A stretch of 64,000 nucleotides of DNA from Dermanyssus gallinae (GCA_003439945.1 QVRM01001221.1:1-64000), one strand, 5' to 3'; positions 11,186 to 23,433 are shown, counted from the stretch's first letter. Notes: generated from the sequence alone by a model not told the origin. Numbers and translations are program-made.

Positions 11186-11781
11186 TCAACTGCGCACCAA
11201 TATCAACAATAATTGTGTTATTTTCTTGATTAAACATTGCTCTCCAATATAAGGCTGCTCTTCTAGTGCGGCACATCTCTTATGTGCACTTCGAAGAGGA
11301 CAAGAGGGTGTACTTTCTTGCATCGTGACCAGACTACCTTTACTATGCTCTCCTCGGGAACGCCTAAGTGCGAGTTCGTCCAGTTTGTTGCCAGCAAACA
11401 TCTTGCTATGTTTGTAAAATAAGTGGTAAGCGGATAGTCTGCTATTTTCCACGACCTCAATTGTGTTTAATGGTTGGTCGTTAACTCTACCACGGTAATA
11501 GCACTTCCATACACTTGTGCCAGATAGTTTTAAGTAGTCCAATAATGATTGTATGCGGTGGCTTGCCCACCAGATGGCTCGAAGTCGATTTAACATGCAT
11601 GTACTATTATTCCGACCCACTTACTCCTGAACATTTGTGACCAAAATTGCTTCACAACATTAATTGTGTCAAGTTTCATCACTCTTATTACATTTGTTGC
11701 TTTTAAATAGGCGGAAGAATTCGCTAGTTTGCATTCCGATAAAAGCGTGCGTTCGGATTCTGCGTGCGCCCATTTAGCCAT
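11186..11781 (-). pseudogene. two overlapping unrecognised ORFs
   Basis: Minus-strand frames 11781-11590 (63 codons) and 11620-11186 (144 codons) overlap by 31 bases in different frames, and a single one-base shift would merge them into about 190 codons. Amino-acid composition is ordinary rather than repetitive (W-A-H-A-E-S-E-R near the start, R-A-I-W-W-A-S-H in the middle). That suggests decayed coding sequence. No family was recognised; chance overlap remains possible. Confidence 0.25.
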
Positions 11782-13765
11782 ATGCCAGGCGAACAGTCTA
11801 TTTATTCTAAAATGTTAGTGAGATTAGAAATGCAACAATGTGCAGCTGATTGAGCTGCAAGAGGCGTCTGTTAGCAGCTTGGCAACACACGTGAGACTAA
11901 AGCATACAACTCGACGTAGAGTAGGCAACGCATGGCGTGTGTGCGGATAACTACTTTTCATCCCAACAGCAAGCAGAGAAGCAATTTCCGCTCGTTTCAG
12001 ACTGTTTTATTGCAATATATGCGTGACACCGAATATATGGCAACAATTTAGAGTTCCCTAAATTACAAAGGAGAACCTTAGTCGTAGAAAGGGGTATGGG
12101 CAGGATAAGTTGAGCCGGAGATTGAGGCTATCGAATATGAAGGTTTTAGTGTACACAGTCAACTTTAGCAAGTCACACAGGTGCAGAAAAACATATCCGA
12201 GTAAAAAACCGCATAAAATACGCAAAAACTACTAAAGGTCAGGAGCAAGTTCGTTTGCAATGACAGCAGACGATGGATTACTGTATATAGTGTTGGGTAC
12301 CTCTCCGGCCTGTTTTTGACGTATTTAGACAAAAACACCTTCAAATCCTCACGTTTCTGTATAACACAATGCGAATGCCCAATGTATGATAGACGACAGT
12401 GATAACGGCTCCTCCATGGCATGATAAACTTATTGAAGCTTCATAACATTCGTTTTCCAACATTGCCATTGTTTCTGATTCCGTGGGCCTTTAGTAATTC
12501 ATCATGGAGCTTCTTTTCAACATCTAGAATCCTAAAAAAGTGTAATCACTATGACATGCATGTGATGTGTAATATTACCTTGGATACAGTTCTTTCCTAT
12601 TTTGCATTTTTTTTTTTATTTTGTTAACTCCGTACACATTGCAGCGAGCCCGCTAAGATGTAGGATTGCAACAAAACGAGTTGTTCAATTAGAAATATAC
12701 CGGTGTGCTAGGAAGAAAATTCAATTTTGTTCTAAAAGAAATCCAACGTTGGCTATAAAAACGGCACTGCTTAGTGAACCCCGTTACGTCAACCTACAGA
12801 CAGTTATGAGTATGTTAAAGCTAATGATGATTTCTATAGCAAGATATCTGCCTGACATCAAGTAGCCAAAAAACGAGCAAGAAATATTTAATTGAATTAC
12901 AAATATTGGGGTTGCCAGCGAACACGTCTGTAATCAATCTTGGGCCGATGAAAAAGAGCAGAAGGATCCGATATTAATCTGATGAATTACATGGCAAGTT
13001 TACTACAACCATATTCACAGAGCCTTAAGAAGGTGTTTACACCGTGTGCTAAAATCTAACCCACTGCCGAACAGCTCCATCTTTGTCGATGTTTGGGCAG
13101 AAAAGATCCATTCTATAGAATGCTTGCCAAAAGTTTTTGCTGCGCACACCACCAGGAAGGTCTCGAAAGGGCCTTATAAGCGATCGCTTCTACACCACAG
13201 CCCACAAGACCTGGAATCAAGCACCTTCAGTTCGCAGCTGGTTCACCTTGGCACCGTGAGGTTTCTTCGTCTTGCGCTAGTCAGTGGTTAAAACCGCAGA
13301 TATGAAGCTGGAAACAATAAAAACATGCATTTTGGAGGTACGGTTCGCGACATGGATCGACCGCCTCTGTATAGAATTTGGTGGAAATTGCGTTGAAATT
13401 TAAATACTTAAAATATGTTCCTAAAAAATAAACATATATATGTACTCTACCATAGAAAGTGCAATATATACGTTTATATATATATTTATATATGATGGAG
13501 AGTTGTTAAAAAATCAATGACAATGTTTCTAGCCTTGCGGTGTATGCAATATTGACCGCACTTTAATGTACGTATTTGCCTACGTTGAAGTTGATATGTC
13601 ACCATCTGTGTATGCTCGGCCTACTATCCTACACATAGCACAGTGTATATGCTGCTGATACGACAAACAAATGAACTCCTCCTAGACACAACGGACTTTG
13701 CCGGATTTGATGTTGCGCCCTTCAAGGAGACGTTTGCTGCCAAAGTCGTCTGTCGTCGGTCATAG

Positions 13766-13772
<7 letters not shown>
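11782..13772. other. unassigned DNA
   Basis: No clear gene was seen. Small ORFs at 12165-12422 (-), 12602-12865 (+) and 13046-13291 (+) have no recognised motif. Short TA stretches occur at about 13433-13495. Confidence 0.35.

Positions 13773-13856
<84 letters not shown>
13773..13856. repeat. (TA)n microsatellite, 84 bp
   Basis: An uninterrupted TA array. Confidence 0.97.
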
Positions 13857-13857
<1 letters not shown>

Positions 13858-14221
13858 CGCCGTGCGCTTTCACTGCTATCGCGAGCTAGAGGCTAATTTG
13901 TACGCATCATTGTAGAAATATGACCAAACTGAAATTATTGTTCTCTCGGTTATTTTTTTATAGATGAGTAACTGAAAAATGCGGTTTGCACATGCGGACA
14001 CCTCTGCAGGAGACTTATCTGCAAATTTGTGGGGGGGGGGGGGTGTAGTATGGGGTTCCAAGCCACTACAGCACTTGTCTCCCCCTCCTCAAGTACTGTA
14101 AACAATCGTGGAAGAGGGTTGTGCGTCTACTTACGGCTAGATTGTTCCCCAGAGGCCTGTAAGGCAGTGCCAATAATAATAATGTGGCGGTTATTTGCCG
14201 TAGATTTGGCCGTTTGAATGT

Positions 14222-14720
14222 GGTTAAAAAATGGTCGCTATTTACCATTGGTTGCCGATGCTGGATAGACCCGCCTTCAGCGTGGTCGGTGTTGATCTTG
14301 TTAAAACCGTCGCGAAGGCGCCCGTGCTGGAATCCTTAGAATCACTTATTCTGGGGTGTACTTTAGGCCATCGCCGCACTGAACGTACGCGGGGCTGGAA
14401 ACTTTCCCGATCATGAACAGGTATGACTGGAAGTGCCCGTCACGCGTTAGAACCTGGGTTGTGCGGAAGGTTAGTTCTACCCCGGGCCGATTTAACCTAT
14501 CTTTGATGTTTGGTGTACGTTTTCGGAGACTGGCTCCTAAAGCACACTCCTCCTGGCTGCCCAAGTCATTCTGATATATGACGACGCTACGCTGCCGCTC
14601 GCCTTCCTTTTCGAGTGAAGGTCTTCCCACACAGAGGGCAGCGCTCTTCTGCCCTTAGGTCCCAGAAAATAGTTCGAGTAAACGCCGCCATGATCACTAT
14701 AAGGGCTCCATTGAGCCATC
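14222..14720 (-). pseudogene. R1/I-type LINE, C-terminal fragment
   Basis: The minus-strand frame near 14630-14346 contains V-E-L-T-F-R-T-T-Q-V-L-T-R-D-G-H-F-Q-S, then Y-L-F and a C-G-D block followed by T-P-E. This is the conserved C-terminal region of R1-like LINEs (T-Q-x-L-T-G-H-G-x-F, then a Cys block and an E-H motif). It closely matches the copy at 27.6-27.8 kb (T-Q-V-L-A-G-R-G-D-F-Q-S). The frame stops where E-H would continue. It lies directly upstream of the RLE LINE in opposite orientation. The borders are approximate. Confidence 0.65.
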
Positions 14721-14832
14721 CATTGAGCCCGGTGCAGAGGACTTTGATTATGCTCGTTCGGTTGGTGGCTACTTATGAACCAGCTGTGCGGACGTAATAA
14801 AAAGCTAATCTACAACATAGACGAACAACTAG

Positions 14833-17520
14833 TTAAAAGGGTCAATTTTTGCCGATACAGGCACAGCAGCTGCCGTTTCTGCTTCGCTGTTTCTGACCTC
14901 ATGCACTACATGCATGTGTAACAATGAGATGTATATAAATAATAAATGTTATCAATCCCTGTCTGTACTGGTCAGGAAGAACCTACGCGATTTTTCATCA
15001 GGATTAAGGCTCAGGGATCTGACACACGAGGGATCAGGACGCAAAGTAATAGCACACCTCGACAATGACCTCCCCAGACGAGTGAAGGTCAAGCTCTCAG
15101 AAGGCGACATCTCCGGTGCTGCCAGATTGGTGAGCTCTCAGGATATTTTAGCGCCAGCCAACGAAAATACAGAAGCTCTTCGCTCCAAACATCCCGATGC
15201 GCCTACGGATCTCTCCATGCCCACACCGCCGGCAGTCACACTGCCTTCTTCAACCTCACGTGAAGAGATACTGAGTGCAATGAAGACATTTAGCAGAAGT
15301 TCAGCTGCCGGCTTAGACTTCATACGACCCCGTCTGTTGCAGGACTTACTGTCTGGTGCACTGGGCAGCACGGCCGGTCGACTAGCGGACGCCATTGCTA
15401 AAGTGGTGGACGTACTCAGATGGGGCTCGCCCCCGTCTTGTCTTTTACCACTCATCTTTGGGGCAAGGATGTTTGCATTAAAAAAAAAAGATGGCTCATT
15501 ACGTCCAATCGCTTGTTCCTCAGTCATTCGCAGACTGGCGGCCAAAATCGGTTGCTACGATAATAGGGACACTATTTCAGCAGCTCTTGGCCAACACCAG
15601 CTAGGATTTGCTACCCCGGGGGGTACAGAGGTAGTAGTCCACTGTGCTCGTGCATTTTTGCAATCGCGCAAAGTGCCAACGGTGATGGTCAAGCTGGACT
15701 TTCGAAACGCCTCCAACAGCGTTCGGAGAGACCATTTGCTTCGAGCCGTCAAGTCGTGGGCACCAGTACTGTTTCACCAGACGAACCTGGCCTATGGTTT
15801 AGAACCATCCCACCTGGTAATGCCCCACAGCACTATGCTATCGCAGACAGGCCTTCAGCAGGGTGATCCCCTGGGTCCCCCACTTTTTTGCTTGTGTATC
15901 AAGGAATTGGTGGACTCACTGCAGTCCCCCCTTAATGCCTGGTACTTGGATGACGGGGTTCTGGGCGGGGACCTCCCGACCGTACTTGACGACATACGGA
16001 AAGTTATTGAATTTGGTGCTATTAGCAATCTGACATTGAACCCGATCAAATTTGAAGTATATGTCACAACTCACAACGAAGTTGAGCCGTTAGATTTAAC
16101 TAACCTTTTTGACTTACTTCCGGGCTGTCGCGTAGTAGACAAGGTTAACCTGGAGCTGCTAGGTGTCCCCTTGTTGCCGGAAGGCATTGCAAAGGCATTA
16201 GACAGTCGAAAAGACAAACTTGACTTTGCGGCGGGCAGACTGCCTCAATTGGGGGCTCACTGCGGCTTGTTCCTTCTTAGATCTTGTTTTTCAGCCACGA
16301 GGTTAACACACCTGCTTAGAGGTTGCAACCTGTTTTTATCACGAGAGCTCTTACAGCCATTTAATGGACTTAGCCTAGACATTTTAGAGATCATACTAAA
16401 TCTTAAGCTGACCGCTGAGGCAAGGGAACAGGTAATGCTCCCGGTTTATTTAGGCGGCCTAGGTGTGCCCGACGCGGTCATAACGGCAGGACCTGCAATC
16501 GTGTCGTCACTGACCCAGGCTGCGGAGAGGGTTAGGGCATTATTGGATAACGATGGGTGGGAAGCTTATAGCGTAGAACTACAAGAGTTGACCGACCAAT
16601 TGTCGTCTTTATTCGACTCCCCTCCCGTTGAAAGGAATAAGCAGAACAGTTGGACAGCCCCCTTGCAAGAAAAGCGATTAGCAAGCCTGATCGATAGAGC
16701 CCCCACCTTGGCTGACAAAGCCAGGCTCCGAGCCGTAAGTAGTGAAGGGGCTGGAGCTTGGTTGCATGCCCTACCCTGTCCACAAATAGGGACTCTTTTG
16801 GATGACGAGACGACACGTATTAGCACAGGACTGCGGCTTGGTGTCGACCTAGTCGTTCCTCACCGATGTCGTTGTGGTTACCTTGTGGACGCGTTGGCCC
16901 ATCATGGCTTGTCATGCGCCTTAAGCGCAGGCCGAAGAGCACGCCACTCGGCTCTAAATGATACTTTCAGTCGAGCATTGAGGTCTGCCGGCTTTCCTTG
17001 TATACTAGAACCTCCGGGCCTATCCAGAGACGACGGAAAAAGGCCTGACGGCCTTACTTTAACCCCCTTTGAGCGTGGCCGCATGCTTGTTTGGGACGCA
17101 ACTGTAACCGACTCATTAGCCCCTTCGATGGTCGGTGCAGGGGCGGACCAGGCAGGTCATGCGTCCAGGTTAGCAGAGGCTAACAAATGTAGAAAATACT
17201 CTGGCGTTGGCTATCCGCACCAATTTTGTCCGTTGGCTTTTGAAACAATGGGAGGCCCAGGACCGCTTACACTGAAGTTGATTCAGCGCGTGGGCAGAAA
17301 CCTTAACCTTTCCACGGGAGACTCGAGAGCATCGGAGTTTTTGCGTCAGAGACTGTCTCTCGACATTCAACGAGGAAACGCAGCATCTGTTCGGGGCACT
17401 TTGTTGAACTGGGCTAACCCTGGGTTAGAAAACCCGTGACTACACGTTCGCGCGGAGACAATTGTTCATAAATGTTATCTCCATAATAAACTATGGTCCG
17501 CTGCTATTTACAGATCCTCT
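14833..17520 (+). mobile_element. RLE-type non-LTR retrotransposon
   Basis: The element consists of one long open frame (open from 14833, after a TAG at 14830-14832) and a short 3' UTR. The 3' UTR (17440 to about 17520) shares ACACGTTC, GGAGACAATTGT and a late CTATGGT with the 3' UTR of the second copy at 41.3 kb. That marks the true 3' end region as just after the CTATGGT. The 5' end is unclear: the N-terminal zinc fingers expected for this group were not seen, so the copy may be 5' truncated. No target duplication could be identified. Confidence 0.8.
14914..17439 (+). CDS. reverse transcriptase with restriction-like endonuclease
   Basis: An 841-residue LINE polyprotein that would nick target DNA and reverse-transcribe the element RNA. 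The reverse transcriptase spans roughly residues 120-450: fingers block K-K-K-D-G-S-L-R-P-I-A (about 190-200), motif A L-D-F at 261-263, motif B G-L-Q-Q-G-D-P at 313-319, motif C Y-L-D-D-G at 344-348. A CCHC knuckle (C652, C654, H663, C668; spacing C-x1-C-x8-H-x4-C, as in R2-group elements) precedes the endonuclease, with K-R-P-D at 709-712, W-D at 727-728 and a later K-C-R-K-Y. Order and spacing fit the RLE groups (R2, NeSL, Utopia, CRE); the clade was not resolved. The ATG at 14914 is the first Met of a frame open from 14833. Residue 267, the aromatic gate position of motif A, is Ser instead of Phe, so this copy may be inactive. Confidence 0.88.
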   Translation: MCNNEMYINNKCYQSLSVLVRKNLRDFSSGLRLRDLTHEGSGRKVIAHLDNDLPRRVKVKLSEGDISGAARLVSSQDILAPANENTEALRSKHPDAPTDLSMPTPPAVTLPSSTSREEILSAMKTFSRSSAAGLDFIRPRLLQDLLSGALGSTAGRLADAIAKVVDVLRWGSPPSCLLPLIFGARMFALKKKDGSLRPIACSSVIRRLAAKIGCYDNRDTISAALGQHQLGFATPGGTEVVVHCARAFLQSRKVPTVMVKLDFRNASNSVRRDHLLRAVKSWAPVLFHQTNLAYGLEPSHLVMPHSTMLSQTGLQQGDPLGPPLFCLCIKELVDSLQSPLNAWYLDDGVLGGDLPTVLDDIRKVIEFGAISNLTLNPIKFEVYVTTHNEVEPLDLTNLFDLLPGCRVVDKVNLELLGVPLLPEGIAKALDSRKDKLDFAAGRLPQLGAHCGLFLLRSCFSATRLTHLLRGCNLFLSRELLQPFNGLSLDILEIILNLKLTAEAREQVMLPVYLGGLGVPDAVITAGPAIVSSLTQAAERVRALLDNDGWEAYSVELQELTDQLSSLFDSPPVERNKQNSWTAPLQEKRLASLIDRAPTLADKARLRAVSSEGAGAWLHALPCPQIGTLLDDETTRISTGLRLGVDLVVPHRCRCGYLVDALAHHGLSCALSAGRRARHSALNDTFSRALRSAGFPCILEPPGLSRDDGKRPDGLTLTPFERGRMLVWDATVTDSLAPSMVGAGADQAGHASRLAEANKCRKYSGVGYPHQFCPLAFETMGGPGPLTLKLIQRVGRNLNLSTGDSRASEFLRQRLSLDIQRGNAASVRGTLLNWANPGLENP

Positions 17521-18640
17521 GAGCAACCTTTCTAAACAAATAATATAACTGCATCCCTTGGTGACGTAACTGTGTATGACGAGTATATCGTCGTATACAG
17601 CAGTTCTAACAGGGGCTTGCAGTGCTTCACTGACGTGAAAGCACTACTACGTGAGTTAAGGCTTCAAAATCAAAAGCTCAAAAATCAAAGCGAATCCAGA
17701 ACGGAGAAAGCTCTTAAAAATAAAGTAGCTGGAACTCCTAACTATACTAAAGTAGGAACTCCCGATTAAAGCCACACTTGGGCTATTTAGTATGACAAAA
17801 GCTTAGTGGCTTCTTGCGTATTTAAACGAATCAGGTTGTAAACTAATAGAGAAGAAGATGGAATATATAGACAAGACCAGGGCAGCGATGATGAGAGCAA
17901 TGCGTAATTGGCATCTTACTAAACAGAGTATGTGTCTGGTGTACGCCCTCCCGGGAACCTACATGTTTGACTCAGTTCTCCTTACGTACCTACGATTCCA
18001 ACGTCGTTTGTATTGTCGAAGTGACTGCCGCGAAGGAAACAAAAGCTGCGTCTACAAAGTGTGGCGCAATAAATGCTTTTTGTCTGTCTCTACCTTAATC
18101 GACCGAATCAAACGCACCATAGCTACCGCTGATTTTAAGGCCCGACTAGGTCGGCCGGACGATAAAAGGACAAAGGGGCTGTCGGACGGACGCCGTTAAC
18201 ATATTTTAGCTTTTTGATTGCAAGCAAAAATAGTCCAGCCCCGCTTAATGGTCCGATAGGAAATTCAACGCATATATATATATATATATAAACACACAGC
18301 AGATATTAAAGAAATCGCCTATTCGATACATGGAGTGCATGCTCGATGTATAACTATATGTATACAGAATATGTTCCACCGAAGAGACAGAGTGCTTCTA
18401 GAGTCTCTCTTAACTCAATGCTGCCCTACACAGATCTTCGACAGAAGGTAAGCATTTGATATGAAGCATTAGGCTGAAAAGCTATACGAGTTGGAGTCGT
18501 GTGTCCTATGAGATTCGAAGTAGGATGGAACCTGTATTTGAAATTATCATAATGCTCTCTATTTTTCTCTTTCAGTAGTAGTTCATTCGACATTCGACGT
18601 TCGCTACAGCTGCCGCTGCTTGACTCACTTAGGAGCGCTC
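17521..18640. other. unassigned DNA
   Basis: Two modest plus-strand ORFs (17572-17769, 65 codons, Lys/Asn-rich; 17858-18199, 113 codons) have ordinary composition but no recognised domain. A short TA tract lies at about 18273-18290. Nothing supports a gene. Confidence 0.35.
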
Positions 18641-20850
18641 GCAAGCGCTTGGTCGGACGGTCGGTCTCTTTCGCTGGGACTTCTCCAGGGACCCCAAAAA
18701 GGTTGCCCGGACTTCGTGTGCTTCACGATGATGTTCTACGTTTCTTTCCTACTGTGTTGGTTGCCGCCACCGCTGCCGTGTTGATGTTCATGCTGATGAT
18801 AGGTCAGGCAGATTGGCGGAAGTTGCAAAACTCGAATTGGAAAGTGCCGCTCAGGCAGGGGGGGAGGCGATTGACGTCCGGCCCAGCAAGCGCTGCCCTT
18901 TTCTTCTCTTTCCTTTCCTTCAAAGGGCGTTTTACCCTTGCCTTCGGCCCGCGCGCGCTCTTTCTCGTTGCAAGTTTCTACTGAAGTTGATCGCTACACC
19001 ATCACTACTACTACTACTACTACTACTACTGCCGATGATGATGCTGGTGCTGCAGTAGGACATTCTAAAATCTACCCGCACCCTTGATTTGCCCACACGG
19101 ACCTGCTCTCATAGATACTTGATCGGCGTCGTCGTCGGTATTGCTGTCGTTGCTAAACGATACCCCTTGTTTCTTCTAGCAAGTAACGGCGCCTCCAAGT
19201 TCTTCAGAATGCCATGATCCTGGTCGTCATTTTCCCATCTCCACATCTCCACCCGGGTAGAGGAAGAACAAGAAGACGGATAAGACGGACGCAACGGAGA
19301 GAGAGAGAGAGAAACGTACTTAACTCCCAGCAGCCGCGAAGCATCATCGGTAGCGGTAAACTGCTCACTCTAACGCTGCTGAGAGCGTAATCGAGGCAAG
19401 GAGAGAGGGGAAAAGCGCGCGCGCAAAGCCGAGAAAGGGCAAGCAAACAGAAAGAATGCTGCGCGAAAAAGGAGCATCCGAATATCTCGGACAGAGGGAT
19501 CAGCAGCGGGTGGGGCGAGCAGGAAGCCAAAACCCCCCGGCACCAAGCGCCAACAAACTAACGGCGGACAGGATGGAGAAGCCTCAATTCAGGCCCTTTG
19601 CAAGAAGGTTGAAATGCGATCCCCCTCACGTGATCCCTTCTTCTCCGGATCCGCCGCTGCCGCCGCTGCTGGCAGTCTGCGGATCTGGTTGACGCAACGA
19701 GCGAGCAGAGGAATAAGCGCCGCACCGATCAGTTTCCTGTGCCACCAGGCTGACAGCGGTATGCCGAAGCCGACACGATTCGGCGACGGCAACGACGACA
19801 TCATCGTTCACCATCATCATATTGCTCTTCTTACTCCCCCCCCTAATCGTTGTCTCAAAGGAAGACACTTGATGAACGTAGCAACAACACCATCAACTCC
19901 AGCAGAACCATCAAGAACAACAGTAGCAATACCAACAACAACAACAACGCCGACAACAATAACAGCAACAATAGCGACGACGGGAACGCTCCCATGTTCG
20001 TCCACTTCAAAGGTGCGCTCAAAGGTGGTCGTGCCCAAAGTAACTATGCTCGTCTTCGTCGTCGTCGTCGGCGTCGTTACAGTCACTAAAGTTCATAGGA
20101 CGTTGGTTGCCCTTGTTGTGATAGTGGGAGTAGTAGTAGGTGCAGCAGTAACTGTAGAAGTACTAGGTTTACTTGGCGTCCATAGAAATATTACTACCGC
20201 TACTACGAAGCCTAAGACAACTTTACTTTCGGCTGCTGCTTCAGCTGTTTCGTCTGTGTTGGTTGTGACGACGGCCGCCGCCGTCGCCCCCCGTGTGGTC
20301 GCTTTACTGGCCGTCGCGTGTCGCGTACTCGCGGCCCAAGCGAGTCTTGATGGAGTCGCGTGCTCGGGATTAGCCGCCCCCTGCTTTGACGCGCCCTTGC
20401 AAGGCGAGGACACTTGGCCCCCACTGGCGCTCCGCACCGGCGGCGCCATGCAAACAATACCGCCGTCGTCGACAATGATCATAGCGGCAGTTGGTCGTCG
20501 CCGTGGTGGTGGTGGCGGCGGTGGACCTCCTCAGTAAGGCCTCAAAGTGTCGCCGGCTGTTGCTCTGTGTGTCTATCCGCCGCTCGGACGCTCTCTCAGG
20601 CCGCCAATGTAACGGCTGGGGGTGACGGTGAAGTTGGTAATGGTGGTGGTGTTGATGCATCCGCAAATACAGTGCATGCCGAGCACTTCTTCGGTACGAG
20701 GCGAAGTCCCTGTGCGTCGGCACAGCGGCTTCGCTGGTTCATTCGTTCGCTTGCATCAGCTCATCAGGTCAGCAATTTTGTGTCAATGCTCGAGCATTCG
20801 CGGCAGGCACCACAGAAAAGAAAACGAAATGAAACTTAAAGACTGAAGAC
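18641..20850. other. GC-rich trinucleotide island
   Basis: Contains a (CTA)n run (about 19002-19030), CAA/CAG/AAC tracts (19880-19990), GTC runs (20050-20085) and several open frames (up to 307 codons at 19614-20537) rich in Thr, Val or Ala. These frames follow the repeats and show no domain. A GAGA tract lies near 19300. It could be promoter or 5' UTR DNA of an unseen gene; no exon is demonstrable. Confidence 0.45.
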
Positions 20851-21242
20851 TGAATTTTGGTGGTAAGGTTGGAGGTGGCAGACGGGAGGAGGGGAAGGGA
20901 GCCAGTGGTCACAGACCACTTAGAGTGGTGTGTGAGGTTTTCTTTAGAAACCCATTTATTAATCGATTCATATCGAACTAAATTGGCAAAGACTCAAATC
21001 TGTCTGGCGTCTTTGGCCACCAGCGTCGCGGATCTCATACAGCGACGTTCCAAAGTCACACAGTCACAGTCAAACTTTAAATGCTGCTACTGTACAGTTG
21101 GTACAGCAATCTCTATTTTTATATAGTCCAGAAGCGAAGTGTAGAAAAGATCTGCAGGATCTCAGAAAATCTCATAAATCAAGGCGCAAACTCAAACATT
21201 CCATGATGCATGAGGCTCTTTCAGGGTTTTATGTCATATAAT

Positions 21243-21640
21243 TAAAAAAAACTGCAGGACACGGTAAACAAGTTCTACAAGTGGTCCGTTTCGCTCGATC
21301 TGAGACTATCGGTGACAAAGTGCGTTGTACTTCATTTTGGTCACGGAAATGCAGAGAACAGTTACATCATCGGTGACCATCCTCTTGCTTCAAAAAAACT
21401 GATCAGAGACCTTGGTGTAATGACATATATTCCCATGGAGAGTAACCCGCCAACTCCATGGAAACTTTATGTTAACAGACTAAACATTTCCTGCGCGATT
21501 CGTCGACGTATTCAGTCAATATGTTTGCGCTGCAATAAGTGCTCGATAGATGGTTACACTTTAGCTTTTTATCGCCCGTGCCTTAGACCTACACCGTGCT
21601 CTGCCACCGGACGTAAACAACCTAAACGTGGCAACGATCT
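21243..21640 (+). pseudogene. CR1/jockey-type LINE, reverse transcriptase fragment
   Basis: The frame starting near 21249 reads L-Q-D-T-V-N-K-F-Y-K-W-S, then K-C-V-V-L-H-F-G-H-G-N, then S-Y-I-I-G, then I-R-D-L-G-V. This is the typical segment after polymerase motif C in CR1-like and jockey-like LINEs: a W-S block, then K-C-x-V-x-H-F-G, then R-D-L-G-V. The catalytic Y-A-D-D lies upstream and is not preserved. Only a 130-codon piece of the polymerase remains. It is a dead fragment. Confidence 0.75.
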
Positions 21641-23433
21641 TAAGATTCTCATTTACACTTTCTATGCTAACCTTATTTTATTAGTTTAGACATGTACAAG
21701 TACTAAGTTTCTTACCGTATTTATGAATTAATCGATTATATTCATTTCAGGCAAATAGAGTCGTACAAAATGGTTCATGTTATTATTAAACAAAGTACCA
21801 CAATGTATGCCAATACAAGTACTTGAGGTAATTTTAAAAGAACATACCGTCTAACTCGGAAACAGTGCAAACAGTAGTTATATTTGATATGATTAGAAAG
21901 TTGCGTTTTGTTCACGTCTTGGATTTTTAGGTTGGCTTAAAATAGATAGCAGTCTACGGCAAACGCCCTGCACCTATGCTAATTAAACAAAGTGTGCGGG
22001 TCTATAACGAAAAACAAACACGCGACGTTTTGCAAGACGCCGCTGCAAAAACAGAAAACTAGGTTAAAGAGAATGAGCCACTTTCGACACTAATATGGGA
22101 AAAACAGCCTGATTTGCAACAAGGAATCCATGCCATGTAAGAGGCATCCTTTGTCCGCTAGCGTAATACCTACTGTACCTAGCTGTACCATCATCATCAT
22201 TAGTTGTTTTATTGACATGCTCTTTTACAGGCAATCTGTCACGATTTATGTCAAAGTCATATTTCATTTTAAAATACCTATCGTTGTTGTACCTGCATCT
22301 GTTAAGTGTTACCACAATATTATACACATACACACAAATTTATATCACACAAATTTTTGTTGCTGTGTATCTATAATATAGGATAATAACATTTTGAACA
22401 CTGTCAACAATTCACAGATTTAAAAACTAAGCATTTTATTTAAGAACAATTGTTTTCTGCGTTATGTTCAATAGTCAAACGTCTTTTAAAAAGGTCGATC
22501 TGCTCCGCATTTCGGAGGTCCTGCAATAAATAGCTCGTACTTTTGGCAGCACGCAGGCTAGAGAGTGCTGCGTCAAGGACAACCTGAATCTGGGAGCTCT
22601 CAGTTGGCCCTCATTTAGCTGAGACCCGAAGGGGATCGATTGGAAATCAAATTCGCAATCTGGAGATAGTTTGCGTTTAACCATATTATGGGCAAGCACG
22701 GCTAAACTTAAACGTCGCGTGTGTACCTAGCTGTACGCACGAAAGGCTAAGGCAGCTCAGGGCCGGTGGGTATACTCCGGTGGAACTTCAAGGTTGCACC
22801 TTTAAGGTTGGTATTTGCATACGCACTGACAGCCTTAGGCTTAGCTTCTGCTGTCATTCCCATCTTATGTAATAATTTCTAGTAGTACTGAACTATTTGA
22901 ATTGTAATTTGTTTCAAATGATTGTATAGTAAAGCGCCAAAACTCTTCCACGAATGAGAGCTAGCCGTAAGGAATACAGTCCGTCTAAGGTTGGCACAAA
23001 TCAAAATTAATCAAACATGGGCTCGCTTCCTAAGATTTGTACTAAACTGTCTCCGCAGTAACCGGATTCTTGTTTAATAGTATCTGTTACATCATTTCGA
23101 GTTATTCGACTGTTTCAGCTTGGTGAAAGACGCACTCTTTCATAAACGGCTACCTATTATGAATGCTTTTCCAGAGGGCGAGATCTGACAGTCAGAGTAA
23201 AACCGTCAATTGACAAATTACAAGGAATATTTGCTTTAAAAGGGGCCCCTGATTAGTCGCACATCTATAGCTTCAAAAGAAAAGTCTTTGCCAGAAATAT
23301 TCAGTGAAATATGTACTAATAAACGATGTGGGCACCACTAGAGCAGGGTCCGCAACCATTCTTGTACGAACAGGCTACAAGACCAACATATCTAATGCTT
23401 TGTAAACATCCTATTAGACAAATCAATTAAGTT

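Noticed and set aside
13046..13291. A C-R-C segment in another frame suggesting a third old RLE-LINE C-terminus
   Set aside because: The following H-x4-C and K-R-P-D blocks could not be found in order; similarity too weak.
19614..20537. 307-codon plus-strand ORF
   Set aside because: Val/Thr/Ala-rich read through GTC, CAA and GC-rich repeats, with several competing frames; no motif.
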